Shown: positions 1 to 8,602 of the stretch, piece by piece | Position numbering within the stretch: position 1 is the stretch's first letter | Layout: every line of letters starts with the position of its first letter | From: Candidatus Zhuqueibacterota bacterium | Lineage (GTDB): Bacteria > Zhuqueibacterota > Zhuqueibacteria > Thermofontimicrobiales > Thermofontimicrobiaceae | Assembly (NCBI GenBank): GCA_016783825.1 | Contig: JADHVV010000024.1 | Span: forward strand, 1 to 34,556 | Direction of reading: 5' to 3' | DNA length: 34,556 nucleotides | Notes under the pieces: model-generated | Seen by the model: the letters and a program-made list of their open reading frames with translations, nothing else | Told to the model about the DNA's origin: nothing | Databases searched by the model: none | Program-made: the position numbers and the translations under genes

Positions 1-160
1 AGGCGAAGGCGAAGGAAAAAAAAGAATATCCTTAATCCTTGAATCTTATACCTTGCTTCGCCTTTGCCTTCGCCTCAGCCTTTTCGGTATGAAAGTTAAT
101 TGATCTGGGTTAGAAATTCTTTTGCACAAAAAACAAAGACTTTACTTGTAATACTATAAA
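1..160 (+). repeat. Dispersed non-coding element A, copy 1 (5' end cut by window)
   Basis: The segment opens with a palindrome whose arms are AGGCGAAGGCGAAGG (1-15) and two CTTCGCCT words (56-63 and 68-75). It continues to CTTGTAATACTATAA near 159. The same order of motifs recurs in the same orientation at 24466-24615: GGCGAAGG, CCTTAATCCT, CTTGCTTCGCCT, GTTAATTGA, CTTTTGCA, ACTTGTAATACTATAA. Its right edge falls exactly where the reading frame of the adjacent pseudogene's sorting domain ends, suggesting that the element replaced the end of that gene. No protein is encoded. Mobility is inferred. Confidence 0.7.
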
Positions 161-1037
161 TGGATATTTCTACAAAACCGGGTTTGGGTAAACCAAACTC
201 AATGGTGGTTTCCGGGTTGAACGGAGGGGGTAATTCTGAGATAGCGTGTAATTATCAGGGACAGCATATTTTTCCAAATCAACAGCCGTCAAAGTAACGA
301 AAACCGGTCCGTGAAAAGTGGTATCGCCATCAAGGGAAACTGGTTGCAGTTTGTAATAATATTCACCCGCTAAATCAGGTTTATCAACATAGCTGTAACT
401 GGCTCCGCTTGTGGCATCACCCCGTGCAGAGATTAGGTTGTCATTTATTTTGACATAATTTCCATTTTCTTCGTTGCTGCGGAATAAATTAAAGCCGGCA
501 CAGTTGGGTTCGGTTTCAGTTGTCCAGTAGGTCAGGATGCCATCTTGACCTACTTCCGCATAAAATGAAGAAAGCGTTATTCCGGTGGGTTGAGTCGGCG
601 TTAACGGGATGTTATTGTTAATAATCATCTGGTCTCCCAATTCCAAACGGAAAATCCAGTAATAGGGATTATCACTGCAGAACCAGTTGGTCATTTGGTT
701 GGTCGCGCCATTCTTACTGCCTAAACCGACAACCAATGGATTAGCAACAGGCGGCGATTGAGCCGGATCCAACTGACCGGGTTGAGCTAAGCATGCTGTG
801 CTCAAAAGAAATCCTGCTGGCAGCGTGTAAGCAAGCGTATAATCACCATTTTGTGACACTGTGAACTGGTAATAACCATTGGAACCATCCTTAATGATGT
901 TCACATTGGTTGGTGGCGTAACAGTAATTGTTCCGCCGGAAACGATATTACCATTGGTCTCATCATAAATACAGCCGCTGGGATCGTAATCTTCATGTCA
1001 GGGATATTGTCGCCATCGTAGGGGTTAATAGATGAGT
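141..1037 (-). pseudogene. Remnant of a secreted T9SS-sorted protein (FN3-like plus sorting domain)
   Basis: The longest open stretch (904 down to 170) reads as a carbohydrate-binding-like or SdrD-B-like module, then an FN3-like module with the signature ITLSSFYAEV, YWTTETEPNCAGFNLFRS and YYKLQPV. That order is typical of T9SS cargo in FCB bacteria. It is broken in at least two places. Upstream, homologous sequence (NPYDGDNIPD, then EDYDPSGCIYDE) continues in two different frames around 985-1000, with a TGA between. Downstream, the sorting domain begins NYP at about 228 but loses one base, so PFNPETTIEFGLPKPG continues only in another frame, and it stops near 145 at the edge of a dispersed element. 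There is no start codon or signal peptide. The open part begins only at a GTG. It was probably once a secreted adhesin or enzyme; the catalytic part, if any, is gone. Confidence 0.75.
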
Positions 1038-1632
1038 AAATCGATCAAAAAATACTAATAATCAATCAAATTGATAAATAAATTTGGATTCTTCAGGTTG
1101 ATATTAAAAGATCATCAAAAAAGTATTAAAACCTGCATTTTAGTGCGCTAATCTGTTATCAGTTTAATCTTTGTTTTTTGTGCAAAAGAATTTAACACCG
1201 CAAAGATGCGAAGCCCGCAAAGGAAAAATTGAAGGAAAGAACCTTAAAAAAAAAATTGTTAATTTAAGCCATCGATCAATTATCTTTTACTTCGCGTTCT
1301 TTGCCTGTACCCGAAGGGTGCGTCTTTGCGGTGAATTTTTTTTGTAACTTGTTGCGCTGGGATATATGTCGGATTTTAAACATAACAGAAAAAACAAGTT
1401 AACATAATAAATAACAATTAATTAAATGAAAATTAACAACTTTCTTTAAGATTTAATGCCGGAAATTGAACACAAGATCAAATAAAAAATATTCATTTTA
1501 ACAATAAATTGCATCTCATAACTCAATGCAAAATAATTAATTAAGGTGGGTAACATTCCTTCTGGCATAATAATTGGGTAGTAAGGAGGCAGGAGCAAGC
1601 CAACCAAATGAATTAACTGTGTGGGGTAAGGG
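1038..1632. other. Gene-free gap with two inverted repeats
   Basis: No credible gene is seen. Positions 1168-1193 are an exact 26-base inverted copy of 114-139, so the pseudogene is flanked by inverted repeats. Positions 1132-1148 carry the motif CCTGCATTTTAGTGCGC, a one-strand-reversed near copy of 20280-20296 and 24452-24468. Positions 1196-1333 form a palindrome whose arms each hold two CGCAAAG-like words (left 1196-1228, right 1290-1333). The remaining AT-rich 1338-1632 probably holds the promoter of the plus-strand gene at 1633, but I cannot place it. Confidence 0.5.
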
Positions 1633-3372
1633 ATGTGTGAGAGAAAAGTTACTACCAAACCAGGGGGAATTCGATCTTTTTTAGCATTATTTTTGTTACC
1701 TTTCTTTGTTCAGGCTCAAAATATTGAGTTAACCTGGTCTCCGGATCAAGCTTCTAATATCTCCTTCTTTCGTATTTACAAATCAATTGAAAACAACGCC
1801 AATTACACGCTTTTGAACACGGTAAACTTTCCGGATAGCGCTTATTTGGACAGCGATGTGAATTTTGATTCCAAATACTTTTATTCGGTGACTTCAGTTG
1901 ATGAGACTGGTAATGAAAGCGATGTTTCAAATGTTGTTACAGTTGAAATGCCGAAAGTCTATTCGTTATCAGTTTCTGTGAACCAGGAACAAGGCGGCGC
2001 TGTTACAACTGATCCGGAAAAATCAGAATACCAGGAAGGTGAACAGGTAACATTAATTGCCTCGGCAAATGCAGGGTACCTGTTTGATTATTGGAGTGGT
2101 GATGTTTCCGGTAATGATTCTGTGTTAACAATTACAATGAATTCAAACAAAACTGTTATTGCCAACGTTACTTCAAATTTTTTGAGCATAACAGGCAGCA
2201 TAAATTATGTTAATTCGGAATTGCCATTATATAACACAAATGTAAAACTCAGCGGAGAATTTAGTGATTCACTTTCTGCCGATGAAAAAGGCATCTATGA
2301 GTTTAATTCGCTTGAATCAGGCGCAAATTATTCCATTGCACCGGAAAGAAGCGTGGGCGATTATGAAACGAGCATTCTGAGTTACGATGCTGCGCTGGCT
2401 GCCAGGATTGCATTACAGATAGAAACAAATCCTACTGAAATCAGCAAAATTGCTGCAGATGTTAATGGTGATGGATTGGTTCAAATGTACGACGCATCTT
2501 TGATAGCCATGAAGGCAATCGGGCTTGAAAACCAGCCTGATTCTCGTGTCGGAGAATGGGGATTTTACCCGGCACTTCGCAGCTATGATCAATTAACAAC
2601 TGAAATCAGTGACCAAAATTTTACCGCAACAATCCGTGGTGATGTGGATGGTAACTGGCAGCCCGGTGGACCACTGCTCAAAAACAATGAAACAAAAAAC
2701 GTATATTCCTTTCTTGAAGATATTCACGCCCAACCGGGTGATTTAATTTCAATTCCGTTTGTAACATCAGGCGATAAAGACATCTTATCCTTTGACATAA
2801 GTTTGAACTATGATAATTCGTCTCTCAAGTACGTGGGATTGAAAAAAACCGATTTGATAAACGATTTTCAAATTTTTGAAAATGTATCAAATAACGGTTC
2901 CATAAAAGTTGGGGCTTTCAGCCTGAATGAAAAAACATTATCCGGTTGTTTTCTTGAGATGGTATTTGAAGTCGTGGGAGAAACCGGCAGTTCAAGCCAG
3001 GTTGATATTGAGAGTTATCGATTAAATGCGGATCCTGATTTTTACGCAACAGCTGCGGTAGTTATCGATACTGATAATTTAGCAAGCCTGCCAAATGATT
3101 ACGAATTACACAATAACTACCCCAATCCTTTCAACCCGGAAACAAATATTCAATTTGATATTCCTGAAAGCGGAAATGTATTATTAAAAATTTACAACAC
3201 GTTGGGACAGGAAGTAAAAACATTGGTTGAAGAAAAAAAGAATGCCGGGACTCATAAAGTTCAGTGGGATGGCAGGAACGAAACAGGTCAGGTTGTGCCC
3301 AGCGGATTGTATATTTATCGACTTGTTGCGGAGAATTTTTCAGCGACCAAAAAGATGTCTTTGATGAAATAA
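1633..3372 (+). CDS. Secreted FN3/InlB-repeat/dockerin/cohesin-like protein with T9SS sorting domain
   Basis: Residues 1-29 look like a signal peptide (basic start, hydrophobic FLALFLLPFFVQA). An FN3-like module follows (about 31-105), then an InlB B-repeat-like module (about 107-180, with GGAVTTDPEKSEYQEGEQVTL and YLFDYWSGD). A carboxypeptidase-regulatory-like beta sandwich comes next (about 183-235). A dockerin-like segment has two calcium-loop-like motifs, DVNGDGLVQMYD near 276 and GDVDGNW near 335. A cohesin-like beta sandwich (about 350-485; PGDLISIPF, SFDISLNYDNSSLKYVG) precedes a classic sorting/FlgD-like domain from NYPNPFNPETN to the C terminus. It is therefore expected to cross the outer membrane by T9SS and stay surface-bound or be released. 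No catalytic domain is visible, so it looks like a scaffold or adhesin. The start is the ATG with AAGGG just upstream. The next gene lies 91 bases downstream on the same strand. Confidence 0.85.
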   Translation: MCERKVTTKPGGIRSFLALFLLPFFVQAQNIELTWSPDQASNISFFRIYKSIENNANYTLLNTVNFPDSAYLDSDVNFDSKYFYSVTSVDETGNESDVSNVVTVEMPKVYSLSVSVNQEQGGAVTTDPEKSEYQEGEQVTLIASANAGYLFDYWSGDVSGNDSVLTITMNSNKTVIANVTSNFLSITGSINYVNSELPLYNTNVKLSGEFSDSLSADEKGIYEFNSLESGANYSIAPERSVGDYETSILSYDAALAARIALQIETNPTEISKIAADVNGDGLVQMYDASLIAMKAIGLENQPDSRVGEWGFYPALRSYDQLTTEISDQNFTATIRGDVDGNWQPGGPLLKNNETKNVYSFLEDIHAQPGDLISIPFVTSGDKDILSFDISLNYDNSSLKYVGLKKTDLINDFQIFENVSNNGSIKVGAFSLNEKTLSGCFLEMVFEVVGETGSSSQVDIESYRLNADPDFYATAAVVIDTDNLASLPNDYELHNNYPNPFNPETNIQFDIPESGNVLLKIYNTLGQEVKTLVEEKKNAGTHKVQWDGRNETGQVVPSGLYIYRLVAENFSATKKMSLMK

Positions 3373-3463
3373 TGGAACAAATTTTGCATGAGTGATGAAA
3401 CATTCGGATTGTTTGTTTGGCATGTAACAGCATTGAATTTTTAAATTATTATGGAGTTGTCAA

Positions 3464-5083
3464 ATGTTTAAAAGTGTAAATAAATTCAGCATAATTTTCC
3501 TGGTAACAATTATACTGCTTGCCCTGTCTTTTCAAAATGCAAAATCTATTCAAAATATCGTGCCCGAAAACAGGCGAATAGATTGGCAGCCGGGAATAAC
3601 GAGAGGGATTCCTGATTATCCTGTCAGTGAAAATGTTAAAGATTTTGGAGCGGTCGGTGATGGTATTGTTGATGACACACAATCTTTTGAAAGTGCAATT
3701 AATGCAGCTGCTGCTGGCAGCGCAGTTTATATCCCAGCCGGAACTTATTTAATTTCTTCGACACTCGAAATCGGAAAAGGAATTGTTCTCAAAGGAGAAG
3801 GTCATCAAAATTCAAAATTAAAATTTTCCATGAGTAGTGGCGGAGCATGTATAAAAATTGTAAAATGGGGAGGATCAGATTGGGCGGATATTACCTCCGG
3901 TTTCAGTAAAGGATCAAATTCAATCACCGTTTCTAATGTATCACATTTTAATGTTGGTGATTTTGTTGAAATCAGGCAGGATAACGATCCGGCTGTCTTC
4001 ACCCCGCGCAGCTCCGGAAGCGAATCATGGGGAGATGCGTGCGTAGGTCAAATTCTTGAAATTATTGAAAAATCAGGTAATACTCTTATTTTTAGCAAAG
4101 TTTTATATTACAATTATAATAGTTCAATGAATCCGCGTATCAGGAGAATAAAATTAGTAAAGGGAGCTGGAGTTGAGAATTTATATATTGAACGTGTAAG
4201 CGCAAATAATTATGGCAGTAATATCGAGCTTCTAAATGCTGCTTATTGCTGGATTAAAAAAGTTTGGAGTGAAAAAACAATTACGGCTCACGTATTTTGT
4301 TCCCGAACTTATTGTTGCGAAATTCGTGACAGCTATTTTTTTGACTCTCAAGATCATGGCAGCGGAGGAAAAGGTTATGGCGTAAGAATGGAGGAACGAT
4401 CCACTGATAACCTAATTGAAAATAATATATTCAAGCGGCTGCGTCATTCGATAGTTGTTCAACTTGGGGCAACAGGCAATGTATTCGGATACAATTATTC
4501 TAAAGATCCATTTTTTGAAGGAGGAAATAATTGGCTAATGCCTGATGTTGCAAATCATGGACATTATCCGTATTTGAATTTGTTTGAAGGAAATATAGTT
4601 CAGCAAATTTCAATTGACAATGTGCATGGTACAAACGGTCCTACGACTATTTTCAGAAACCGCATTGAAAAGGATGTCAGTCACTATCTAAGTGGAACGG
4701 AAAAATTTTCTTTTATAGAAATTGAAGATAATAATCCATATCAGAATATTATTGGAAATGAATTAGGGATAGAAAGTACGCAAGCATATGAACCGATAAA
4801 GTTGGACCCTTCAATCGCAAACTCGATTATTGTTCACGGTAATTACAACTTTAATAATAATGCTTTATTATGGGAGGCAAATATTGCGGATCATAATTTA
4901 CCAGCCTCATTATATTTAAATCAAAAACCATCCTGGTTTGGTAGTTTACCTTGGCCAGTGCTTGGGGGGGATATATCGCCAAATATGAATAAAATTCCTG
5001 CACAGCAACGGTATCAAAACAACCGATTTATTCCAGGCTCACCGTCACCCCCACAAAATTTGCGAGCAAATATTCGGTATTGA
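3464..5083 (+). CDS. Secreted pectate-lyase-like right-handed beta-helix protein
   Basis: The protein has 539 residues. Residues 1-28 form a signal peptide with a strongly hydrophobic core. Residues 58-105 match the start of the Pectate_lyase_3/GH28-like family: VKDFGAVGDG, then VDDTQSFESAI and YIPAGTYL. A long series of beta-helix coils follows, rich in N-x-I/F repeats such as NLIENNIFKRL and GNVFGYNYS. Members of this fold are polysaccharide lyases, hydrolases or epimerases; the specific reaction cannot be read here. Unlike the upstream neighbour it has no sorting domain, so it should be periplasmic or exported otherwise. A GGAG box lies a few bases before the ATG. Standing next to a polysaccharide locus in convergent orientation, it could trim or remodel the polymer; that is inference. 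Confidence 0.8.
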   Translation: MFKSVNKFSIIFLVTIILLALSFQNAKSIQNIVPENRRIDWQPGITRGIPDYPVSENVKDFGAVGDGIVDDTQSFESAINAAAAGSAVYIPAGTYLISSTLEIGKGIVLKGEGHQNSKLKFSMSSGGACIKIVKWGGSDWADITSGFSKGSNSITVSNVSHFNVGDFVEIRQDNDPAVFTPRSSGSESWGDACVGQILEIIEKSGNTLIFSKVLYYNYNSSMNPRIRRIKLVKGAGVENLYIERVSANNYGSNIELLNAAYCWIKKVWSEKTITAHVFCSRTYCCEIRDSYFFDSQDHGSGGKGYGVRMEERSTDNLIENNIFKRLRHSIVVQLGATGNVFGYNYSKDPFFEGGNNWLMPDVANHGHYPYLNLFEGNIVQQISIDNVHGTNGPTTIFRNRIEKDVSHYLSGTEKFSFIEIEDNNPYQNIIGNELGIESTQAYEPIKLDPSIANSIIVHGNYNFNNNALLWEANIADHNLPASLYLNQKPSWFGSLPWPVLGGDISPNMNKIPAQQRYQNNRFIPGSPSPPQNLRANIRY

Positions 5084-5096
5084 GTACAAAGTGCAT

Positions 5097-5171
5097 GTGA
5101 AACGTCAGATGTCAAACGTGAAACGGGAAAGACAGTATTTTATTTTTTCCGTTTCACATTTCACGTTTCAC
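5097..5171. terminator. Bidirectional terminator-like palindrome between convergent genes
   Basis: The left arm 5097-5130 holds GTGAAACG and later CGTGAAACGGGAAA. The right arm 5145-5171 holds TTTTCCGTTTCAC and CACGTTTCAC. The hairpin lies in the 111-base gap between the 3' ends of the plus-strand lyase-like gene and the minus-strand polymerase gene. A T-rich stretch flanks the inner right arm. Position and symmetry suit a shared terminator, though its doubled-word layout is the same as in palindromes elsewhere in the window that are not between convergent genes. Confidence 0.6.
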
Positions 5172-5194
5172 TTTAATTTTTAATGACTGTATTT

Positions 5195-6439
5195 TTATTC
5201 CGGTCGTATGAGCTTGGCATATAAAGTTAAATATGAAAATATGAATATTGTACCTGCAAAAATCCCTGGACGGAATAAATTTGATTCCTGAAAATTGATT
5301 ATTAAAATTACGATAATTAATAAGTGCCACAGGTATGTTTCTTTTAGTTTTATAAGATTAATAAAATAAAAGACCAACATTAGTACGAAGAGAAAGAATC
5401 CAATCAGACCGACTTCATTGATAATATCTATGTACCCGTTATGAGATTGTAAGGGCAGCCAAACAAATTCTTCATATAATATTATTAAATCAATATTTTC
5501 CATCACCCAAAAACTCTGATATCCTGCTCCGAATAACAAATGCTTATTGATTTCCCGAAACATATAATCCCATAAATCAATTCTACCAGTAAAAGTCATA
5601 TCTTTTCCAAAGGCGTTTGGAATTACACTTATGAGTTGTGGATCGGCAAACATAATACTAATAAAGATTAACAAAAAGCCGGAAATAATTACCACTGTAA
5701 AAGAATTTCCTACACCCAGCGGTTTGAAAATGGAGTCGACAAATAATAATGAACTTAAAAATAGAAAGACTAACAATGCTAAAATAGAAGTCGTACTGGT
5801 TGAACCAACCAATAAAATGAGTGAAATCATCAAAATGAAATAGGTGAAAATTTTTTCCTTATGTGAGCATTTTACATTTAATATTATAAAACATAATAAA
5901 ATACTTATTAAACTCATCTGCCCAAGATGATTTTTCGTCGAGGCAAACCCTCTCCAAGTATCAAACATAGGATCGCTAGCCCCGGGGATAAAAAGTACAA
6001 CAAATAAACTTAAGATGACATAAGGATACAGAATTAATTTGATATATTTTATTATGTTATAATCTGAACGAACATGTAATAGGAATGAGATACATATTAA
6101 CGCAACAGAGAAGATTCTAAACCATCTTTTAAAGGAGACAAAACTAAAATCAGACCAGGTTATGCTGATCAGGCACCAAATCAAAAAAAAAGAAAGAAAT
6201 TTTTCTTTTTTGATTAAGAAGTATAGTTCAGGAATTTTTGGAAAAAGAGCAAAGCAAGAAAATAAAAATAAAAAGCTATAAACAATTTGATTTATTATAT
6301 TGGAAGTACCGAAATCACCTGTTTCAGTGACATGTTCTTGAAATGGCAGAGAAGTACCAAAAAATCCAAAAAACAAAAATATGACAAATGATACTATTGC
6401 TACTTTTGAATGAATTGTATTATTTATGTTTTTTTTCAT
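5195..6439 (-). CDS. O-antigen ligase/polymerase-family membrane protein (Wzy/ExoQ-like)
   Basis: This is a 414-residue polytopic membrane protein with about ten to eleven hydrophobic segments. Family landmarks are visible: WRGFASTKNHLGQ in the first half, TFTGRIDLW before the large periplasmic loop, GAGYQSFW, and SHNGYIDIINEVGLIG, which carries the conserved His of the Wzy_C/ExoQ family. Such proteins polymerise undecaprenyl-linked repeat units in the periplasm or ligate polymer to lipid A core. With a Wzx-like flippase and a Wzc-like protein in the same locus, polymerisation is the likelier role. It is the last gene of the minus-strand locus. An 865-base repeat-filled gap separates it from the preceding gene, so it may need its own promoter. 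Confidence 0.85.
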   Translation of the reverse strand: MKKNINNTIHSKVAIVSFVIFLFFGFFGTSLPFQEHVTETGDFGTSNIINQIVYSFLFLFSCFALFPKIPELYFLIKKEKFLSFFLIWCLISITWSDFSFVSFKRWFRIFSVALICISFLLHVRSDYNIIKYIKLILYPYVILSLFVVLFIPGASDPMFDTWRGFASTKNHLGQMSLISILLCFIILNVKCSHKEKIFTYFILMISLILLVGSTSTTSILALLVFLFLSSLLFVDSIFKPLGVGNSFTVVIISGFLLIFISIMFADPQLISVIPNAFGKDMTFTGRIDLWDYMFREINKHLLFGAGYQSFWVMENIDLIILYEEFVWLPLQSHNGYIDIINEVGLIGFFLFVLMLVFYFINLIKLKETYLWHLLIIVILIINFQESNLFRPGIFAGTIFIFSYLTLYAKLIRPE

Positions 6440-6510
6440 AATTAGGCTTTTATTAATTCACATCGACTAAATTTTGTCGATATTTCCATTGTCGATATTT
6501 GGTATAAAGC

Positions 6511-6628
6511 AGTATTGGAGTGATGGATTGTTGGAGTAATGAATTTTTCAATAATGCGACAAGTCGCATCTCCGCCAACCGGCGGACGATCCAATACTCA
6601 TAAGCTCAATCACTCCATTTTTCCAATG
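6511..6628. repeat. Doubled-word palindrome with two small inner hairpins
   Basis: The left arm 6511-6541 holds TATTGGAGTGAT and TTGGAGTAATG. The right arm 6589-6628 holds the reversed words ATCCAATACTCA and AATCACTCCAT. The loop contains GCGACAAGTCGC (6556-6567) and TCCGCCAACCGGCGGA (6571-6586), each a perfect small hairpin. It lies about 70 bases upstream of the polymerase gene start, inside the gene-free stretch 6440-7304. Confidence 0.7.
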
Positions 6629-6645
6629 AATAAGTTATAATAATT

Positions 6646-6874
6646 AATCCTCTACGAGGATTTAGATTTTGGGGATTTTCCTGTTTTTACAATAATATTA
6701 CCTCTACGAGGTAATCAATTATTTACAAACTCAAGCGTGATAGTATTTTGCAGAAATTTTGTTGTAAAGAAATATCATGATAGATTTGTAAGCCATTTAT
6801 TTTGACCGAAAATATCGTAGATGTTTTATTATTGTAAAATTAATTATCTCAGCAGGTTTACATCCTCGTGGATG
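6646..6874. repeat. Short CCTCTACGAGG-type palindromes, three copies
   Basis: Positions 6646-6662 read AATCCTCTACGAGGATT and 6697-6715 read ATTACCTCTACGAGGTAAT. Both have a CTC-TAC-GAG core, and the flanking bases differ but remain symmetric. Positions 6861-6874 read CATCCTCGTGGATG, a shorter variant. Conserved core with compensating flanks suggests an RNA or DNA hairpin under selection, or a short REP-like family. No function is known to me. Confidence 0.55.
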
Positions 6875-6887
6875 AATGTCGTGAGCG

Positions 6888-7245
6888 ATTACAATTTTTG
6901 TAATCGTTCACCTGTATCAGATGTCAAAATTTTATGCTCAGCTGAATATCTTTGAAACCTTATTTTTGTCTTTTTAACCTTAGTAGAATAATGATAAGCC
7001 ACAAATTTTGACCTTATTACCTTATTATTCTCTTTAAATAAGGTAATAAGGTTGGGTGTTTGTAGATTTTGCTTATTACTAAGGTTTCAAGACAAAAATA
7101 AGGTTTTTCAAGGCAAATCTTAATTCTACTTTGTCAGATTACAAAAAAAAAATATCAATAAGCAATGTGACAAAGTAGAATTAAGATCGCAAATGTATGA
7201 TTTCAGACACAGGTGAACTGTTACCAATTTTTCTAATTCTGTGAT
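6888..7245. repeat. Nested palindrome, three levels, followed by a fourth hairpin
   Basis: The outer pair is GTTCACCTGTATCAG near 6907-6921 against CAGACACAGGTGAAC at 7204-7218. The middle pair is 6955-6999 against 7071-7105 (AACCTTATTTTTGTC and its reverse). The inner pair is a perfect 16-base match, 7011-7026 with 7037-7052. Beside the middle pair, still inside the outer pair, lies a perfect 20-base pair, 7117-7136 with 7168-7187. GATTACAATTTTTGTAATC at 6890-6908 is another short hairpin. The array separates the GT4 gene from the polymerase gene; no ORF of note is present. Confidence 0.75.
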
Positions 7246-7304
7246 CGAGATTTTTTTCTTTGTGTTTCTTTGTGTCATTAGTGTCTTCGTGGCAATTTTT
7301 TATT

Positions 7305-8450
7305 CTATTTCATTATCTGGATTAAATTTTTATATAATTCCAGAGTTTGATAACCAATGTTATTCCAGGAATATTTTTCTTTACTCAGTTTTTGAGCGTA
7401 TAATCCCATTTGCTCTAATCTATTTGAGTCGGTAACAGCAGACATTATAACTTTGGCAAGATTTTTTTCATCATTTGTTTCAAGCAAAAAACCGCTTTTG
7501 CCATGTTCAATTGTTTCAGTAAAATCACCTACCCTGGTTGCTATGACCGGTCTTCCGAATGAATAAGCCAGGTGCATTAATCCACTATGATAAATATTTT
7601 TATAAGGCAGCATAACAATATCAGATGCGATAAAATAGTTTGCCACCTTGTCAGAAGGGATGAATTCCGAATGAAAAATAATGTTATCTTCCTGATTAAT
7701 TGTTTCTATTTTTTGCTTATATTCTTGTTCCAACTGTTTTGTATGAACAGCGCCTGAAATGATCAATTTTAAATTTTTGATTTGATTTGAAGCAATTCCA
7801 AAGGCATCTAATAATAGATCCAATCCTTTATATTTTCTAATATATCCAAAAAATAATAAGACGTGGTCATCCCGATGTACGTTAAAGTTTTTTCTTGCTT
7901 CACTCTTTGAGATAGCTTTTTCCGGTAAATATATATCAAAGTTACCGTGGGGAATTACACACACCTTCTCTTTTGTTATATTAAAATTATTAGCTAATAT
8001 ATTTTTAATAAATTTTGAATGAACAACAATCGAACTTGAAAATCGATAGACAATGTTTTTTAGCAAATGATGGGTTCTGTTTTTTTCATGCGGCAAAACG
8101 TTATGTGCTGTATAAACTAAATTTATTTTCAATAAACTTAAAAACATAAAGAAAAATGTTTCAAACCCTTCTCTACGAAAAAACTGGTAATGAACCACAT
8201 CGATTCTATCCTTTAAAATAAAACATAATAACTTCAGGTGGAATTTAAAATATTTAACAGTTTTAATAAATTTGTTCTTTTCTCTTTGTTTTGATGGCAG
8301 CCAGCGCAAAACAAAAAAATTAATCGGTGTATTTATCTCCCGGTCTTCCGTTATAATGAGACGGATATCCACTCCGGCGTTTTTAATCCCATTACAAAGA
8401 CAAATCGAATAATCATTACCGACTAAAGAGTCTATCATTAATATTTTCAT
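7305..8450 (-). CDS. Glycosyltransferase family 4-like (GT-B) protein
   Basis: The protein has 381 residues with the two Rossmann-like halves of a GT-B enzyme. The N-terminal half starts KILMIDSLVGND and includes DVVHYQFF and YTAHNVLPHE. The C-terminal half carries the nucleotide-sugar-binding region: FFGYIRKYKGLDLLLDAF, ASDIVMLPYKN, SGLMHLAYSFGRPVIATRVGD and ETIEHGKSGFL. Such enzymes add one sugar from a nucleotide donor to the lipid-linked repeat unit on the cytoplasmic face. The classic E-x7-E motif is weakened: the first Glu position reads within HSGLMHLAYSFG. Donor and acceptor cannot be inferred. The flippase gene lies 152 bases upstream with a palindrome between. Confidence 0.85.
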   Translation of the reverse strand: MKILMIDSLVGNDYSICLCNGIKNAGVDIRLIITEDREINTPINFFVLRWLPSKQREKNKFIKTVKYFKFHLKLLCFILKDRIDVVHYQFFRREGFETFFFMFLSLLKINLVYTAHNVLPHEKNRTHHLLKNIVYRFSSSIVVHSKFIKNILANNFNITKEKVCVIPHGNFDIYLPEKAISKSEARKNFNVHRDDHVLLFFGYIRKYKGLDLLLDAFGIASNQIKNLKLIISGAVHTKQLEQEYKQKIETINQEDNIIFHSEFIPSDKVANYFIASDIVMLPYKNIYHSGLMHLAYSFGRPVIATRVGDFTETIEHGKSGFLLETNDEKNLAKVIMSAVTDSNRLEQMGLYAQKLSKEKYSWNNIGYQTLELYKNLIQIMK

Positions 8451-8472
8451 ATCTGATTTAATATGTTTGTTT

Positions 8473-8598
8473 AACCTGAATTATTCACAAACAATAATTC
8501 AAACAGGATTAATTTAATTAATAATAATTAGTTAAACATAAAACAATTTAAACCTGATTTATTGTCTTTTTTTCCTTAATTTGTGAATAATTCAGGTT
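8473..8598. repeat. Long palindrome between flippase and GT4 genes
   Basis: Positions 8473-8491 (AACCTGAATTATTCACAAA) and 8580-8598 are perfect 19-base inverted copies, with weaker inner matches (ACAGGATT against AAACCTGATTT). The left arm is itself self-complementary (GAATTATT with AATAATTC). The repeat begins five bases after the flippase stop, so the transcript could fold right behind that gene. A terminator role is possible, but no U-run follows directly. Confidence 0.7.
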
Positions 8599-8602
8599 AT
8601 CC

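Noticed and set aside
1446-1658. Minus-strand ORF of 70 residues upstream of the dockerin gene
   Set aside because: Hydrophobic, no ribosome site, no motif, and it overlaps the probable promoter and start of the plus-strand gene.
6440-7304. CRISPR array
   Set aside because: There are repeats, but they are inverted, of unequal length and unevenly spaced, with no cas genes nearby.
7241-7435. Plus-strand ORF of 64 residues overlapping the GT4 gene end
   Set aside because: Hydrophobic reading of low-complexity T-rich DNA, mostly antisense to the end of a clear glycosyltransferase gene.
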